Below are positions 10,741-21,470 of a stretch of 64,000 bases of DNA, in pieces. Positions within the stretch are counted from its first letter, which is position 1; the number at the start of each line of letters is the position of its first letter. The stretch is from Babylonia areolata. Taxonomy: Eukaryota > Mollusca > Gastropoda > Neogastropoda > Buccinidae. The notes under the pieces were generated by a model. That model had not been told where the DNA came from. It saw nothing but the letters and a program-made list of their open reading frames with translations, and made no database searches. The stretch covers positions 32,506,357 to 32,570,356 of the forward strand of contig NC_134887.1 in the NCBI RefSeq assembly GCF_041734735.1. Direction: 5' to 3'. The position numbers and the translations under genes are program-made.

Positions 10741-12620
10741 TATCAAGTTGGACCTTTCTTGTCTTTGTGTTGTGTTAGTTAGATCTGTTCTCTTCACTTT
10801 GTCTGTTTATAATGTTGTGAGTTGATCTGTTGTTTCTACCATGTCTGTAGCCATTCTGTGGTACAACATACTTTCTGGTTTTGGATACTGTGAGTTGGTC
10901 TCTGACTGTGATACATATATATGTAAATAGAGTCTTAATACCCGAGTTCTGACTTGTGTTGTTTGTTCAGCGTATTTGTTATGTGACAGACGTTTCATGT
11001 TCTGCGTGTCACTGGATGTGCTACATTCCATATCGTGTCTTGTTCTGTTTTATTATACTGTGGCAGTTCTATTGTCGGATGTTCTCAGTTAACATCTGTA
11101 ACATCTGCAGACAGTTTGCAGGCTGAGTTATTCCAGTATAAATTGAACAGTCTGCAGGATTAGTGCTTCTGTGTAATTTTTTTTTTTTTCTCTCTTATTA
11201 TATCAACATACATGTCAAAGATAAACATACTCTGCTACTTTAGTACACATTATCTCACAACTAAGCAGTGGATGGGTATTTATCTGGGCAAGTAAAGGAC
11301 TTACAAAGAAAGTCTGAAACTTGAAACAGTGGGACAACAATGGGAATTTAAAATACAAGTTGGGCAAAAAAAAAAACAACCAAACAAACAAACAAAAAAT
11401 CTAATTCTCTGCAGACTGACAACAACAACAACAACAACAACAGAAAAAGAAAAAGAAAAAAAAACATATAAAGATCTTGTAAACACAAAAGCTTGATTGA
11501 AAAACTTACCTTTCTTTTAAGAAAAAAACCTTGATAAATATTGTAACAAAAACTGAGGCTACAGAATAGATTCGTTTTGTGCCTGCTTTTCACAGTGAGC
11601 TTCTGCTTCAGGTTGTTGTGAATTTGTTGGCCGCCTTCCCTGTCTCTTCTTTTTTTTTCTTTTTTTTTTTCTTTTCTTTTTTTTTTTTTTGAATGTATTT
11701 TGCATGTAAGCACGGCTATTTGTTTGTTGGTTTATTCATTTGTCTGTGTATACAAGATTTTAAATACATACGCATTTTTGTATGGTCAGTTTTAAAACAG
11801 AGATAAGTGCTCTTTCAGCTGTTGGTCATTCATTCATTCATGGACTGAAGGTGAGGCAGACGTGCTTGTGTACAGGTGGCTGCCTGCAGTTTAGTGAAAC
11901 TGGTTGATTTTAGAGCGTTCAGAGCATGAAGAGATCCAGATCAGAATCGTTTTGCTTCGTTTTGTTCTCTGTGTCTGTTTTGTTCAAAGGAGCGTGTGTG
12001 AGATCTTAGACTGGAACTTTCTTTCATTTTTGAAACAGGGTGTCAGTGGGTTTTTTTCGGGTTTTTTTCTAAGTGATGTATTACTGAATTTTGAATTAGT
12101 AATCAAACAGACTTGTATGCTCTTTTTTTTTTTTTTTTAATCACACATGACAAGAGGATGCTTTTTTTTAAAAATATTGCATTTGACAAGAGGAGGCTTC
12201 GTATTCAGTATATAGTCATACAGTTAGTGTGTTTATATATATATATATATATATATGTATATGTATGTATGTATTTATATATATATCATCTATCTATCTC
12301 AGATAGACAAGATAGAGTAAAGTTAAACAGTAACAGGAAGAATGCAAATAGGACAAAGGCAGCAACAACAACAGTAACAATACATATTAGAAAATGTAAA
12401 ATTATTATTTAAAGTGGAGAACAGAGCTAAACAGATTTTTATTGTGTTTGTTGTTGTTGTTGTTTTTTTTTTGTTTGTTTTTTTTTTGTTTTCTACAAAA
12501 GGATTCCCAGCTAGGCTTGTGCAGACCAAAGAGAATCCCATACATGATCCAAAGTCTGAACACGAAAAGGGACTCTCACCTTAACGGACACCTGTCAGGT
12601 TCAAAATGTCTTGCTTTCAG
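10741..12620. other. Intron sequence with A/T homopolymers and a (TA)n tract
   Basis: T-rich sequence with a (TA)n/(TATG)n tract at about 12,235-12,300 and poly-T tracts near 11,660 and 12,122. No exon was found. It ends in the TTGCTTTCAG acceptor of the next exon. Confidence 0.6.
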
Positions 12621-12800
12621 ATTCCTCACCCTGATGGAGACAGGGCTAGATTTGTTTGTAGATGATGACAGCTCTGAGGCCCGAGCCCCCAGAAGGAAAC
12701 CAAGGGCCCAGTCCCTCTCCCTGACCACCATTAGACAGTCTAGGCAAATCCCGAGGCATGGCGGGGGCAGACTTGGCACCAGAGAGCGGGAGAGCGCCTT
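12621..12800 (+). CDS. Exon 3 in this window of an unidentified plus-strand gene
   Basis: A 180-nt GC-richer segment between TTGCTTTCAG and a GTGAGC donor. It reads FLTLMETGLDLFVDDDSSEA, then a basic/serine segment with APRRKPRAQSLSLTTIRQ, and ends RLGTRERESA. It accepts the two overhanging bases of exon 2 and again ends with two, keeping the phase-2 pattern. RKPRAQSLS resembles a basophilic kinase or 14-3-3 site, which suggests a disordered cytoplasmic region. Upstream sequence from about 12,500 is open in the same frame, so an alternative longer exon cannot be excluded. Confidence 0.6.
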
Positions 12801-12857
12801 GTGAGCAGGCAGGTTGTGGAGGAAGTCTGAGAGGTAAAGGTGCCTGTGTTTTTTGCC

Positions 12858-13012
12858 GCTTGAGTGAGCGCTCAGAACTCCCCAGAACTTTTCAGCCACG
12901 TGGTTTAGCAGCTTTCCTGAAGGAGCCTGCTTGAGTGAGCTCTCAGAGCTTTTCAGCCGCGTGTTCTAACAGTTTTCCTGAAGGATCCTGCTTGAGTGCG
13001 TGTTCAGAACTT
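12858..13012. repeat. Imperfect tandem repeat of about 68 bp, 2.3 copies
   Basis: The units begin CTTGAGTGAGC and contain CTTTTCAGCC and TTTCCTGAAGGA. It lies just after the exon 3 donor. Confidence 0.75.
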
Positions 13013-13548
13013 GTCACGACTTTTCTAAGACCAAGGGGAATGGGGGGAAAGACACCAAAAAAAAAAAAAAAAAGACGAAGAAGAAGAAGACAAAAAAAAC
13101 CCTCAGAGGAGATAGGATGAGTATCAATATAAATTTAAATGAGATTAAAGATTTTTTTTCTTCTTTAAATCATATATGGAACAGATTTTTTTTTTTCATT
13201 GTTCAAGAAGTTATGTCTGGAGAAGCTAAGAGTTTCACCACGCTCGCAGACTGATGAGATCAATCTCAAAAAGTAGAAGCAAGAGACTAGTGAGATCAGT
13301 AGATAGGTAGATTGATAGACACCCATCCCCTCCGTCACCTGCAGCAGAAACCAAAAGGAAGGGCAGCACAGTGAGACAACAAAGGGAGGGAAGAGAAACG
13401 ACAAGAAGAGTTATTTCCCTGGGCAGTTTGTGCTCATTGAAGTTCCTTCTGGCATGGAACCTCATGATAAGTGTGGACCCTTTTTTCTTTTTTCGCCCTT
13501 TCTATGTTCCTGTTTCACGCAAACCTAGACTAAAGAATAAATTTTTGA
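13013..13548. other. Intron sequence, nothing recognised
   Basis: It contains an A-rich (AAGAAG)n run at about 13,057-13,105 and mixed sequence. No exon or repeat family is apparent. Confidence 0.5.
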
Positions 13549-13952
13549 CGGGCGCAATAGCGGAGTGGTTAAAGCGTTGGACTGTCAATCTGAGGGTCCC
13601 GGGTTCGAATCACGGTGACGGCGCCTGGTGGGTAAAGGGTGAAGATTTTTACGATCTCCCAGGTCAGCATATGTGCAGACCTGCTAGTGCCTGAACCCCC
13701 TTCGTGTGTATATGCAAGCAGAAGATCAAATACGCACGTTAACCATCCTGTAATCCATGTCAGCGTTCGGTGGGTTATGGAAACAAAAACATACCCAGGA
13801 TGCACACCCCCGAAAACGGAGTATGGCTGCCTACGTGGCGGGGTAAAAACGGGTCATACACGTAAAAGCCCACTCGTGTGCATGCGAGTGAATGTGGGAG
13901 TTGCAGCCCACGAACGCAGAAGAAGAAGATTTTTTTTTTTTTTTTTTTTTTT
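13549..13952 (+). repeat. SINE family 2, full length with tRNA-like head
   Basis: The first 75 bases can nearly fold as a tRNA: an A-box-like TAGCGGAGTGGTTAAAGC, a loop CTGTCAA, and a B-box GGGTTCGAATC, with complementary GGCGC/GCGCC acceptor-like ends. A long body follows, with GCAGACCTGCTAGTGCCTGA and CCCCGAAAACGGAGTATGGC. The tail is (GAA)n and poly-T. Truncated copies occur at 4,009, 44,632 (reverse) and 45,040. Confidence 0.88.
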
Positions 13953-13969
13953 TTAAGATAAAAGACAAG

Positions 13970-14148
13970 ACGATCAAGGCCAGATCAGCGATTTGGATTT
14001 ATAATACGAAGATCAGGCATCTGCTCCCTTTTTTTTTTTTTTTTTTTTTTTTTAATTAAGATATTTTTTTCTTTGTTACAGCTTTTCTGTAGCATATATG
14101 GATCAGTCTACAAACTTTGATACTTCCTTGGATGTGGAAACTGAAAGA
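13970..14148 (+). repeat. SINE family 4, diverged and T-interrupted
   Basis: It shares GATCAGGCATCTGCTCC, GTAGCATATATGGATCAGTC and the GGAAACTGAAAG tail with 36,650-36,815 and 5,783-5,902. A poly-T stretch interrupts the middle. Confidence 0.55.
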
Positions 14149-14214
14149 AGAAAAAAAAAACAAAAAAAAAACCCCTCAGCTCTCTATGCCAGTTTGAAAT
14201 TTCAACTTGATTGG

Positions 14215-14435
14215 CTGTGTGAATTTTCAACTCCTTATTGTCCGTCTGAATTTTTCTATGTTAGGATCGTCTGTGTGAATCTTCAGCTCGTAATTTATTG
14301 TCTGTCTGAAAATTTCACCTCTCGATTGTCTGTCAGGAAAAAATTCAGCTCAGGATTATGTGTCTGAAATTTTTGACCCAGGATTGTCTGTCTGAAATTT
14401 TTGACCCAGGACTGTCTGTCTGAAATTTCAAATAA
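14215..14435. repeat. Degenerate short tandem repeat
   Basis: TTGTCTGTCTGAAATTT-type units recur about every 35-60 bases, most clearly at 14,345-14,432. Confidence 0.6.
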
Positions 14436-14703
14436 TTATGGGATGAACTTGTCAAGTCTAGGCTCAAAAGTGCTACGTTTTCATTTTGGGGGTGTTCCCC
14501 CATCTGTCTGATATTTGAATACCTGTGTAATTTCTAATTCAGTAAATGCTTACATGGATGATAAATGTTTGCTTGACAACCAGTATATACTATGTCTTAG
14601 TTGAAACAGAAATGTTTACTTGGAAGGAAAATTTTTTTTTTTGTGTGTGTGTGTGTGTAGGTTGGTAAAGAGGGAGAATTTGTTGCATTTACTTAGTGTT
14701 GTT

Positions 14704-14935
14704 TTAACTCACTCAGTACGGCCAGTCCTCTCTTCTCCTCTACACAGACCCCTCGGATGTCCAGTGGGTGTCTCAATGACCCAACCTTTAGCTTCCGTCA
14801 TCAGAATTGTGGTATTGTTTGTCAACATTCACCTCTTCAGTATAAGAGCGTTACGCTTGCAATATTTTGATGGTGGTAATTGGGATGAAACGCTGTTAAC
14901 GTCGTCTCTTTCGCCGTTCGTATGGAGAGAGTTAA
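14704..14935. mobile_element. piggyBac-like MITE, copy 2
   Basis: A 232-bp TTAA-bounded element in the same orientation as 4,432-4,653 and nearly identical through the interior (for example CTTCAGTATAAGAGCGTT). Its right end reverse-complements to TTAACTCTCTCCATACG. The close match suggests recent amplification of the family. Confidence 0.75.
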
Positions 14936-14989
14936 CTTTCAGTTGGGGAAGAAGCAGAGGACTGGGACCCACGATCTTGTTCTGAGCCC

Positions 14990-15085
14990 AAGACACAGTG
15001 GATATGAGTTCACTGCCCCTATGTCCGAAAAAAGGCTGTGGGTCTATAAACTTTGAACCTTTAGCTGAGTCACACTACTGACACA
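14990..15085 (+). repeat. SINE family 3 3' fragment
   Basis: AGACACAGTGGATATGAGTT and TTTGAACCTTTAGCT match the 3' part of the family-3 SINE at 25,655. Confidence 0.6.
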
Positions 15086-15432
15086 GCCCCCTCAAGCAGG
15101 CTCAAAAGGTAGATAACCCCCCCCCCCATCCCCCTCTCCTCCCTCGCCCCCACCCCACCCCTCTGCCCCCCCTCCACTAATGCTTTGCAGAGCACTTGCT
15201 TGACATAATTCCTGTTTAGTTTTCTTGCAGGGAGCCCTTCTGCTTTTGGAGTGAAGACGTAACACTATGTTACTACATGTAGTAGCTGACCAAAAAAAGA
15301 AAAAAGCAAAGTAAATATACAGCTTGGTTTATCAGGACTGCTAGCTTATTTCATTGGGGAAACCATAGTGGTATTGGTTCTTCGATTAGGGAAAAAAATG
15401 ATATTCCTGGGTGTGCTGGGCTGTTCCTGATT

Positions 15433-15662
15433 GACAGCGTGTCCTGCACACAGCAACCAGATGCGACAGCATGTCCTGCACACAGCAACCAGATGTGACA
15501 GCATGTCCTGCACACAGCAACCAGATGCGACAGCATGTCCTGCACACAGCAACCAGATGCGACAGCATGTCCTGCACACAGCAACCAGATGCGACAGCAT
15601 GTCCTGCACACAGCAGCCAGATGCGACAGCATGTCCTGCACACAGCAACCAGATGCAACAGA
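15433..15662. repeat. 32-bp minisatellite, about 7 copies
   Basis: The unit contains GACAGCATGTCCTGCACACA and GCAACCAGATGC and is highly uniform. Overlapping open frames on both strands are repeat artefacts. Confidence 0.95.
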
Positions 15663-15764
15663 TGGGAACACACAGTTGATGCGGACTGCCCACTGTATTG
15701 TAGTTCTGAATCATGGAAATATAGCAATGTTCCTTTTTCTTTTTAAGTGGACACATTCCTAACG

Positions 15765-15804
<40 letters not shown>
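15765..15804. repeat. 40-nt poly-C tract with following poly-A
   Basis: An uninterrupted C run followed by about 12 A. It may be a sequencing or assembly weak point. Confidence 0.9.
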
Positions 15805-15814
<10 letters not shown>

Positions 15815-16110
15815 AATCAAGCATAGAATGGCATATAACCAGATAATTGCTGAGAAAAATCACCTCATAGTAAGTCAAAAGAATGAAATCAGTGAGTGGT
15901 CAGTTTCACTGAAGTTGCAACACAAGTATTTTGGACAAAGAACTGATGCAAATTCTACTCTTAGATCTTCTGAAGCACCTAGATCTACTGTAAGGAGATG
16001 CAGTTCTCCAATGTCGCCTAGTTTGTTAAACTGAATGGTATACAGAGGAAAGAAAACAAGAAATTAATTCTCTAGTTTCTAAAAACAGTAGTTAACAAGT
16101 TTAAACATTC

Positions 16111-17073
16111 AACCCTTTGGTTACTGTTGTTGCCGCTCTGCGACTTGCTGTGAGAACGCCACAGTCGCCATACAGCGACTTGTAGGGAGAACACTGCTGT
16201 CGCCAGTTGGCGACTTTAGCATTAGAGTTAACAAACTTGCGCTAGTGGAGTGATGGCCTAGAGGTAACGCATCCGCCTAGGAAGCGAGAGAATCTGAGGG
16301 CGCTGGTTCGAATCACGGCTCAGCCGCCGATATTTTCTCCCCCTCCATTAGACCTTGAGTGGTGGTCTGGACGCTAGTCATTCGGATGAGACGATAAACC
16401 AAGGTCCTGTGTGCAGCATGCACTTAGCGCACGTAAAAGAACCCACGGCAACAAAAGGGTTGTTCCTGGCAAAATTCTGTAGAAAAATCCACTTCGCCAG
16501 GAAAAACAAATAAAACTGCACGCAGGAAAAAATACCAAAAAATGGGTGGCGCTGGAGTGTAGCGACGCGCTCTCCCTGGGGAGAGCAGCCCGAATTTCAC
16601 ACAGAGAAATCTGTTGTGATAAAAAGGAATACAAATACAAATACAAATACTCTTCAAAAGATAACACCAGACTTAGTGGGCACGTCCTGCCACATGTACT
16701 GGAAACATCCTTCTCATTGTTGAACCAACTCATGCAGTTTGAAGCGGTTTTCAGCGGCTTTTTTAAAAACATCGTTTGAACGATGGCGAGTTCTTCAGCC
16801 AGTTCAGATCGTAACTAGCAGTCTTGCTTTAGACCACGCTATACGGGACAGCAAACTGCAAGTTGGATTAAAGGGCATTTGGCAGAAAGTGATTTTGCTG
16901 CTGACAGTGACAGTGGAGAAGAGTTCGTGCCACATGGCAGCGAAAAAAGAGTACCCCACATTCCCACTGGCTGCTCTGCTGCACAGCCGGTTTTCAGCTG
17001 TACTGTGCAGCTGACACAGCCAGCTAGCACACACTACTAGCAGCTTGAACATTGCTGGCGATGTAAGGGTTAA
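16111..17073 (+). mobile_element. piggyBac-like relic interrupted by a SINE
   Basis: The left end AACCCTTTGGTTACTG follows a degraded TTAA (TCAA), and the right end reads GTAAGGGTTAA. The left subterminal part contains palindrome-like modules such as GTCGCCAGTTGGCGAC and shares GGCGACTTTAG with the satellite unit at 21.9 kb. Right of the nested SINE, a plus-strand frame reads ADSDSGEEFVPHG, resembling the acidic N-terminus of piggyBac transposases, then stops. It is non-autonomous and decayed. The ends are weaker than those of the other copies. Confidence 0.5.
16246..16652 (+). repeat. SINE family 1, full length, nested
   Basis: It runs from the tRNA-like head (GTGATGGCCTAGAGGTAACG, B-box GGTTCGAATC) to an (AAATAC)n tail. 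It is very close to the copy at 658 and sits inside the piggyBac-like relic. Confidence 0.92.
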
Positions 17074-17689
17074 AAAAAAAAAATTAAAAAAAGTTTAAAT
17101 GAGAAAGGAGAATGTTATAAATGAGATGCATACCTGAAATCTTTATAGACAACCTTCCGGGAACATGAATTTTAATTGGATCCAACTGTCATCTTTTCAC
17201 CTCCATTAGAGGGGGACCACTCTCATGGAATCTGAACAGTTTAATTCATTATCAAGGGGAGACCAAAAAAATTGTGGATTTTGAAAAAATATATATACTT
17301 CTCTTTTTTTTTTCTTCTTCTTTTTTTGTCATGCATTTATCAGCTAGCCATTTTTATTCCAAAGCAGCGACTGTCAGAAGCCTGACATGTTCTCTTTACG
17401 TTTGCTTTTCCTCATTATGCCAGCAGTCAGGCTTTTACCCCCCGAACGATAGTTTATTGTAACGTTACTGCTTTCAGAGCATCTGTATTTGATTGCTTGA
17501 ACTCACTTGTGCTCAGTTAATGACTGCTGTAGAAGTTTCAAACAACACATGTTTTATTTGATGCTTTCAGTTTCGCATAGTCCCATTTTCAGGTGTAGGC
17601 ATTAATTTTGACAGTTAGCTTATGGAGAAGTTCCCAAAACACTGTCTGTTTCAGGCCTGCTGTTTATATGTGTGTTGTCTTTTTGTTTC
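17074..17689. other. Intron sequence, nothing recognised
   Basis: Mixed A/T-rich sequence without exon-like segments or identified repeats. Confidence 0.5.
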
Positions 17690-18500
17690 TGTGTGTTAGC
17701 GTGTTGATTTTGTTTCTGTATGTTAGTGTGTTGGTTTTGTGTCAGTGTGTTGGTTTCGTGTCTGTGTGTGTCAGTGTGTTGGTTTTGTGTTTCTGTGTGT
17801 GTCAGTGTGTTGGTTTTGTGTCAGTGTGTTGTTGTTTTTTGTCTGTGTGTGTCAGTGTGTTGGTTTTGTGTCTGTGTGTGTCAGTGTGTTGGTTTTGTGT
17901 CTGTGTGTGTGTGTGTGTCAGTGAGTTGGTTTTGTGTCTGTGTGTGTGTCAGTGTGTTGGTTTTGTGTCTATGTGTGTGTCAGTGTGTTGGTTTTGTGTC
18001 TGCTTGTGTCAGTGTGTTGGTTTTGTGTTCCTGTGTATGTGAGTGTGTTGGTTTTGTGTCTGTGTGTGTCAGTGTGTTGGTTTTGTGTCTGTGTGTTGGT
18101 TTTGTGTCTGTGTGATGGTTTTGTGTCAGTGTGTTGGTTTTGTGTTTCTGTGTATGTCAGTGTGTTGGCTGTGTTTATGTCAGTGTGTTGGTTTTGTGTC
18201 AGTGTGTGTCAGTGTGTTGGTTTTTTGTCTGTGTGTGTCAGTGTGTTGGTTTCGTGTCGATGTGTGTGTCAGTGTGTTGGTTTTGTGTATGTGTGTGTGT
18301 CAGTGTGTTGGTTTTGTGTCAGTGTGTTGGTCATTTGTCAGTGTGTTGGTTGTGTGTCAGTGTGTTGGTTTTGTGTCTGTGTGTGTCAGTGTGTTGGTTT
18401 TGTGTCTGTGTGTGTCAGTGTGTTGGTTTTGTGTCTGTGTGTTGGCTGTGTGTCAGTGTGTTGGTTTTGTGTTAGTGTGTGTCAGTGTGCTGGGTTTTGT
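17690..18500. repeat. GT-rich minisatellite with GTGTGTTGGTTTTGTGTC units
   Basis: Variable units of about 20-32 bp built from GTGTGTTGGTTTTGTGTC and TGTGTGTCA. The strong strand bias leaves three plus-strand frames open for 100-190 codons; these are artefacts. Confidence 0.95.
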
Positions 18501-19039
18501 TTTGCTGGATGTGCGTAGTGTTCGTCAGGAACAAGATGGTGTCGTTGTGGCTTTTTAGTAAAAGAAAAAAAAAACAGTTGGGCTTTGTTGGGGGTGCAGT
18601 GGAGTTGGGTCTTATGGAAAGCGGCCACTAAGGGATGTTATGTGTGTGTGTGGTATGGAGGGGAAATATCATTGCGCCTTGTTTACATTTGGATCAGCTA
18701 CGCCTTACTTTTCTATCCCAAGAATTTAGATGCATAAAGATGGAAATGAAATGGTCTGTGACACTGCTTGAAATGGGTCTTGCTTTGTGCACTGTTGCAG
18801 TCTTTGTGTTAGCGGCTTCCGCTTGACTGTCGTTTTTATTGTTTGCCCATAATCATGTATCTTGCACTCTGCGTCTGGTTCAGTACTTACCATGCCTACT
18901 ATCTTGGTTGGGAAAAGATTCGCTTGGATACCTGTTGAGAAAAGAACTACAATGTTTGCTCTGAGGAAGGGGACAAATGTTTGAAAGGATAAATTTTGAT
19001 GATAATGATGTTGATGATGATGATATCAGTTATGATATG
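18501..19039. other. Intron sequence, nothing certain
   Basis: A 63-codon plus-strand frame at 18,635-18,826 has no splice or homology support. A short (GAT)n lies near 19,000. Confidence 0.4.
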
Positions 19040-19310
19040 GTTGTATGGTAGACAGTCGTGTCCGACGATGACCATCAGAGCAGCATAGGACGCAGCTGCT
19101 GTCCCAACTGTCTGGGCTACAATTTGATTACAGTGGAGAGTGTCTTTCCCAAGTTACATCCCCACTGTCTCTCTCGGCCAAGAGGGTTTTAGGACAGTCA
19201 GCATTAGGATCATTCCCAAAGGGCATCTACCCCCCAAGGCTGCAGCACTATGAGCCAGTGCAGTTTTGCCTCCTAGTTTGAGAGTCATAGTCCTTCACAA
19301 AAGACTAAGC
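19040..19310 (+). repeat. Dispersed repeat with GACAGTCGTGTCCGACGATG
   Basis: It runs from GGTAGACAGTCGTGTCCG through TGTCTCTCTCGGCCAAGAGG to TGCCTCCTAGTTTGAG. Its 3' part matches the minus-strand fragment at 6,414-6,545. No tRNA head or terminal inverted repeat is visible, so class is unassigned. Confidence 0.6.
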
Positions 19311-19339
19311 TGTAAATGATTTCCCATTGCAGTAATGAT

Positions 19340-20238
19340 AAGGATACGTTCAGTTTATGCTGTACAAACTGTGTACAGTGGATTCCAAGATACGTTCAGT
19401 TTATGCTGTACAAACTGTGTGTAGTGGATTCCAAGATACATTCAGTTTATGCTGTACAAACTGTTCAGTTTATGCTGTACACACTGTGTACAGTGGATTC
19501 CAAGATACGTTCAGTTTATGCTGTACACACTGTGTGTAGTGGATTCCAAGATACGTTCAGTTTATGCTGTACACACTGTGTGCAGTGGATTCCAAGATAC
19601 GTTCAGTTTATGCTGTACACACTGTTTACAGTGGATTCCAAGATACGTTCAGTTTATGCTGTACACACTGTGTACAGTGGATTCCAAGATACGTTCAGTT
19701 TATGCTGTACACACTGTGTACAGTGGATTCCAAGATACGTTCAGTTTATGCTGTACACACTGTGTACAGTGGATTCCAAGATACGTTCAGTTTATGCTGT
19801 ACAAACTGTGTACAGTGGATTCCAAGATACGTTCAGTTTATGCTGTACAAACTGTGTACAGTGGATTCCAAGATACGTTCAGTTTATGCTGTACACACTG
19901 TGTACAGTGGATTCCAAGATATGTTCAGTTTATGCTGTACAAACTGTACAGTGGATTCCAAGATACGTTCAGTTTATGCTGTACAAACTGTGTACAGTGG
20001 ATTCCAAGATACGTTCAGTTTATACTGTACACACTGTGTACAGTGGATTCCAAGATACGTTCAGTTTATGCTGTACAAACTGTGTACAGTGGATTCCAAG
20101 ATACGTTCAGTTTATGCTGTACAAACTGTGTACAGTGGATTCCAAGATACGTTCAGTTTATGCTGTACACACTGTGTACAGTGGATTCCAAGATACGTTC
20201 AGTTTATGCTGTACACACTGTGTACAGTGGATTCCAAG
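19340..20238. repeat. 46-bp minisatellite, about 19 copies
   Basis: The unit contains GTGGATTCCAAGATACGTTC and AGTTTATGCTGTACACACTG. The main variant sites are ACAAACTG/ACACACTG and GTGTACAG/GTGTGTAG. Because 46 is not a multiple of 3, every frame cycles through all three phases of the unit, and the 333-codon frame is an artefact. The array ends about 250 bp before the next plus-strand exon. Confidence 0.97.
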
Positions 20239-20488
20239 TGCCTCATCTGGTGAAGAAGGGCCGAACATGGGGGCAACAGGTGAAGTGAAAATAGTAAAAA
20301 AAACAATTTTTTGCTAAGTGTAAAGCTTTTGCATTTGGAGAGAAAGAGGAAAAGTTTCTTGAGGACAAAACATTGTCATCAAAGAGTACAACAGTGGCTT
20401 ATACCGGTGTTTGTATGTTGTGTGTGTGCGTTGTGTGTGTGTGTGTGTGCGTTGTGTGTATGTGTTGTGTGTGTGTTTCTTCTCTCAG

Positions 20489-20560
20489 TTTCAGTTTTTT
20501 GTTTGGGGATGGTCCCTCTCCGCCCAGGGGCAGAAGTCGCAGGTCCCAGACCTTCGTCAG
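20489..20560 (+). CDS. Exon 4 in this window of an unidentified plus-strand gene
   Basis: It follows two tandem acceptors six bases apart (TTCTTCTCTCAG and TTTCAG), which would keep frame either way. In the phase set by exon 3 it reads LFGDGPSPPRGRSRRSQTFV. It ends at CAG before GTAGAC, again in phase 2. RSRRSQTF looks like a basophilic kinase site. Without splicing at 20,561 the frame meets TAG at once, giving a C-terminus ending QTFVR. Confidence 0.5.
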
Positions 20561-20624
20561 GTAGACACCCCCCTCCCCCTGCCCCTCCCCCTCCACCCAG
20601 CACCACCCACCACCTCTCTCCCAG

Positions 20625-20691
20625 CCTCACAGCCCTGCCGATGTCACCCTCACAGCAGTCCTTCCTCGCCAGGGGCCTGCGGCCAACATGA
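20625..20691 (+). CDS. Candidate terminal exon of the unidentified plus-strand gene
   Basis: A 64-bp pyrimidine-rich mini-intron (20,561-20,624) ends CTCTCTCCCAG. The two bases left from exon 4 plus C give S, and the frame continues LTALPMSPSQQSFLARGLRP to T and then the TGA at 20,689-20,691. The phase fits the rest of the gene. The alternative is that the intron is retained and the protein stops seven nucleotides after QTF. I cannot tell which form is used. Confidence 0.42.
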
Positions 20692-20781
20692 CAATGACGG
20701 TGATGATGACGATAATTATGATGATGGTGACGATGATGCGTTTTCCTCCAGCTTCCTGCCCAGTGCGGCGCTGTGGGAGCA

Positions 20782-21030
20782 TGGTGAAGACGTTTGACAC
20801 GACGGAGCTGGTCGTGAAATGGATACAGTGGAGAAAGACCTTTTGACACGACTTTGGCAATCTTGAATGTGATCAGTTGTGAAGACATTTGACACGGCTG
20901 TGACAGTCTTGAATGTCACGCAGCTGTGAAGACCTTTGACACGGCTATGGCAGTCTTGAATGTGACACAGTTGTGATCTTGAACGTGACGCATTTGTGAA
21001 GACCTTTGACACGGCTGTGGCAGTCTTCAA
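20782..21030. repeat. Degenerate tandem repeat of about 55 bp
   Basis: Four to five diverged units carry GTGAAGAC, TTTGACACG and CAGTCTTGAATGTGA. Confidence 0.75.
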
Positions 21031-21445
21031 GTGGACTGCCACAGTGCTGGAGACGTCGATGGTGACTGGCCGTGTTGGCGTCGACAGAGCCGTGGCACGC
21101 ACACAGGGCTGGTGTGTGCAGTGTGGGTCAGGAGTTTGACACGCCCCCACCGCCCTTCGACATGGCCCCTGCCAAGCTGCTGGTAGAAACGTCTCTCTGC
21201 CAAACTCTTGATTCCGTGTGACCGAGGAGGACTGCTTGGTTTTGTGGGTGACTGGCGTTTTCAGGTGGGTCGGGTTACGAGTTGCTGAGGTGGAGAGGTC
21301 TTGGGACTCCAGTTTGTTTTTAGCTGCAGGGCGACTTTTTTTTTTTCTTTTTCTTTTTTTATGCAACATATCATTCTTGTGTAATCCAGTTATTCACATG
21401 AGCAGACTACTCAATTTAGGTTAATCACGGTACTGCTTTTTGCCA

Positions 21446-21451
21446 AATAAA
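21446..21451 (+). terminator. Candidate polyadenylation signal AATAAA
   Basis: A canonical hexamer about 755 bp downstream of the putative stop on the plus strand. It is the first clear one in the proposed 3' UTR. Confidence 0.4.
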
Positions 21452-21470
21452 GATCATGGAACGAGGAGAC

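Larger units (their letters stand above)
20692..21470 (+). other. Probable 3' UTR of the plus-strand gene
   Basis: After the stop come a (GAT/GAC)-rich run and then a degenerate tandem repeat at 20,782-21,030 with units of about 55 bp (TTTGACACGGCTGTG, GCAGTCTTGAATGTGA). An AATAAA follows at 21,446. The boundary is inferred. Confidence 0.45.

Noticed and set aside
13549-13625. Possible functional tRNA gene with A-box, B-box and near-complete acceptor pairing.
   Set aside because: It is the head of a SINE with a conserved 300-bp body and several truncated copies in the window; the internal stems have mismatches.
18635-18826. 63-codon plus-strand frame ending in a hydrophobic segment.
   Set aside because: Short and unsupported by splice sites or similarity. 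It begins in a GT-rich tract.
19316-20317. 333-codon plus-strand frame.
   Set aside because: 46-bp minisatellite without stops in any phase. No start context, splice or homology support.
20373-20564. Full 63-codon frame from an ATG at 20,373 as an independent small protein.
   Set aside because: Its first half is (GT)n-derived; only the part after 20,489 behaves like an exon in phase with upstream exons.
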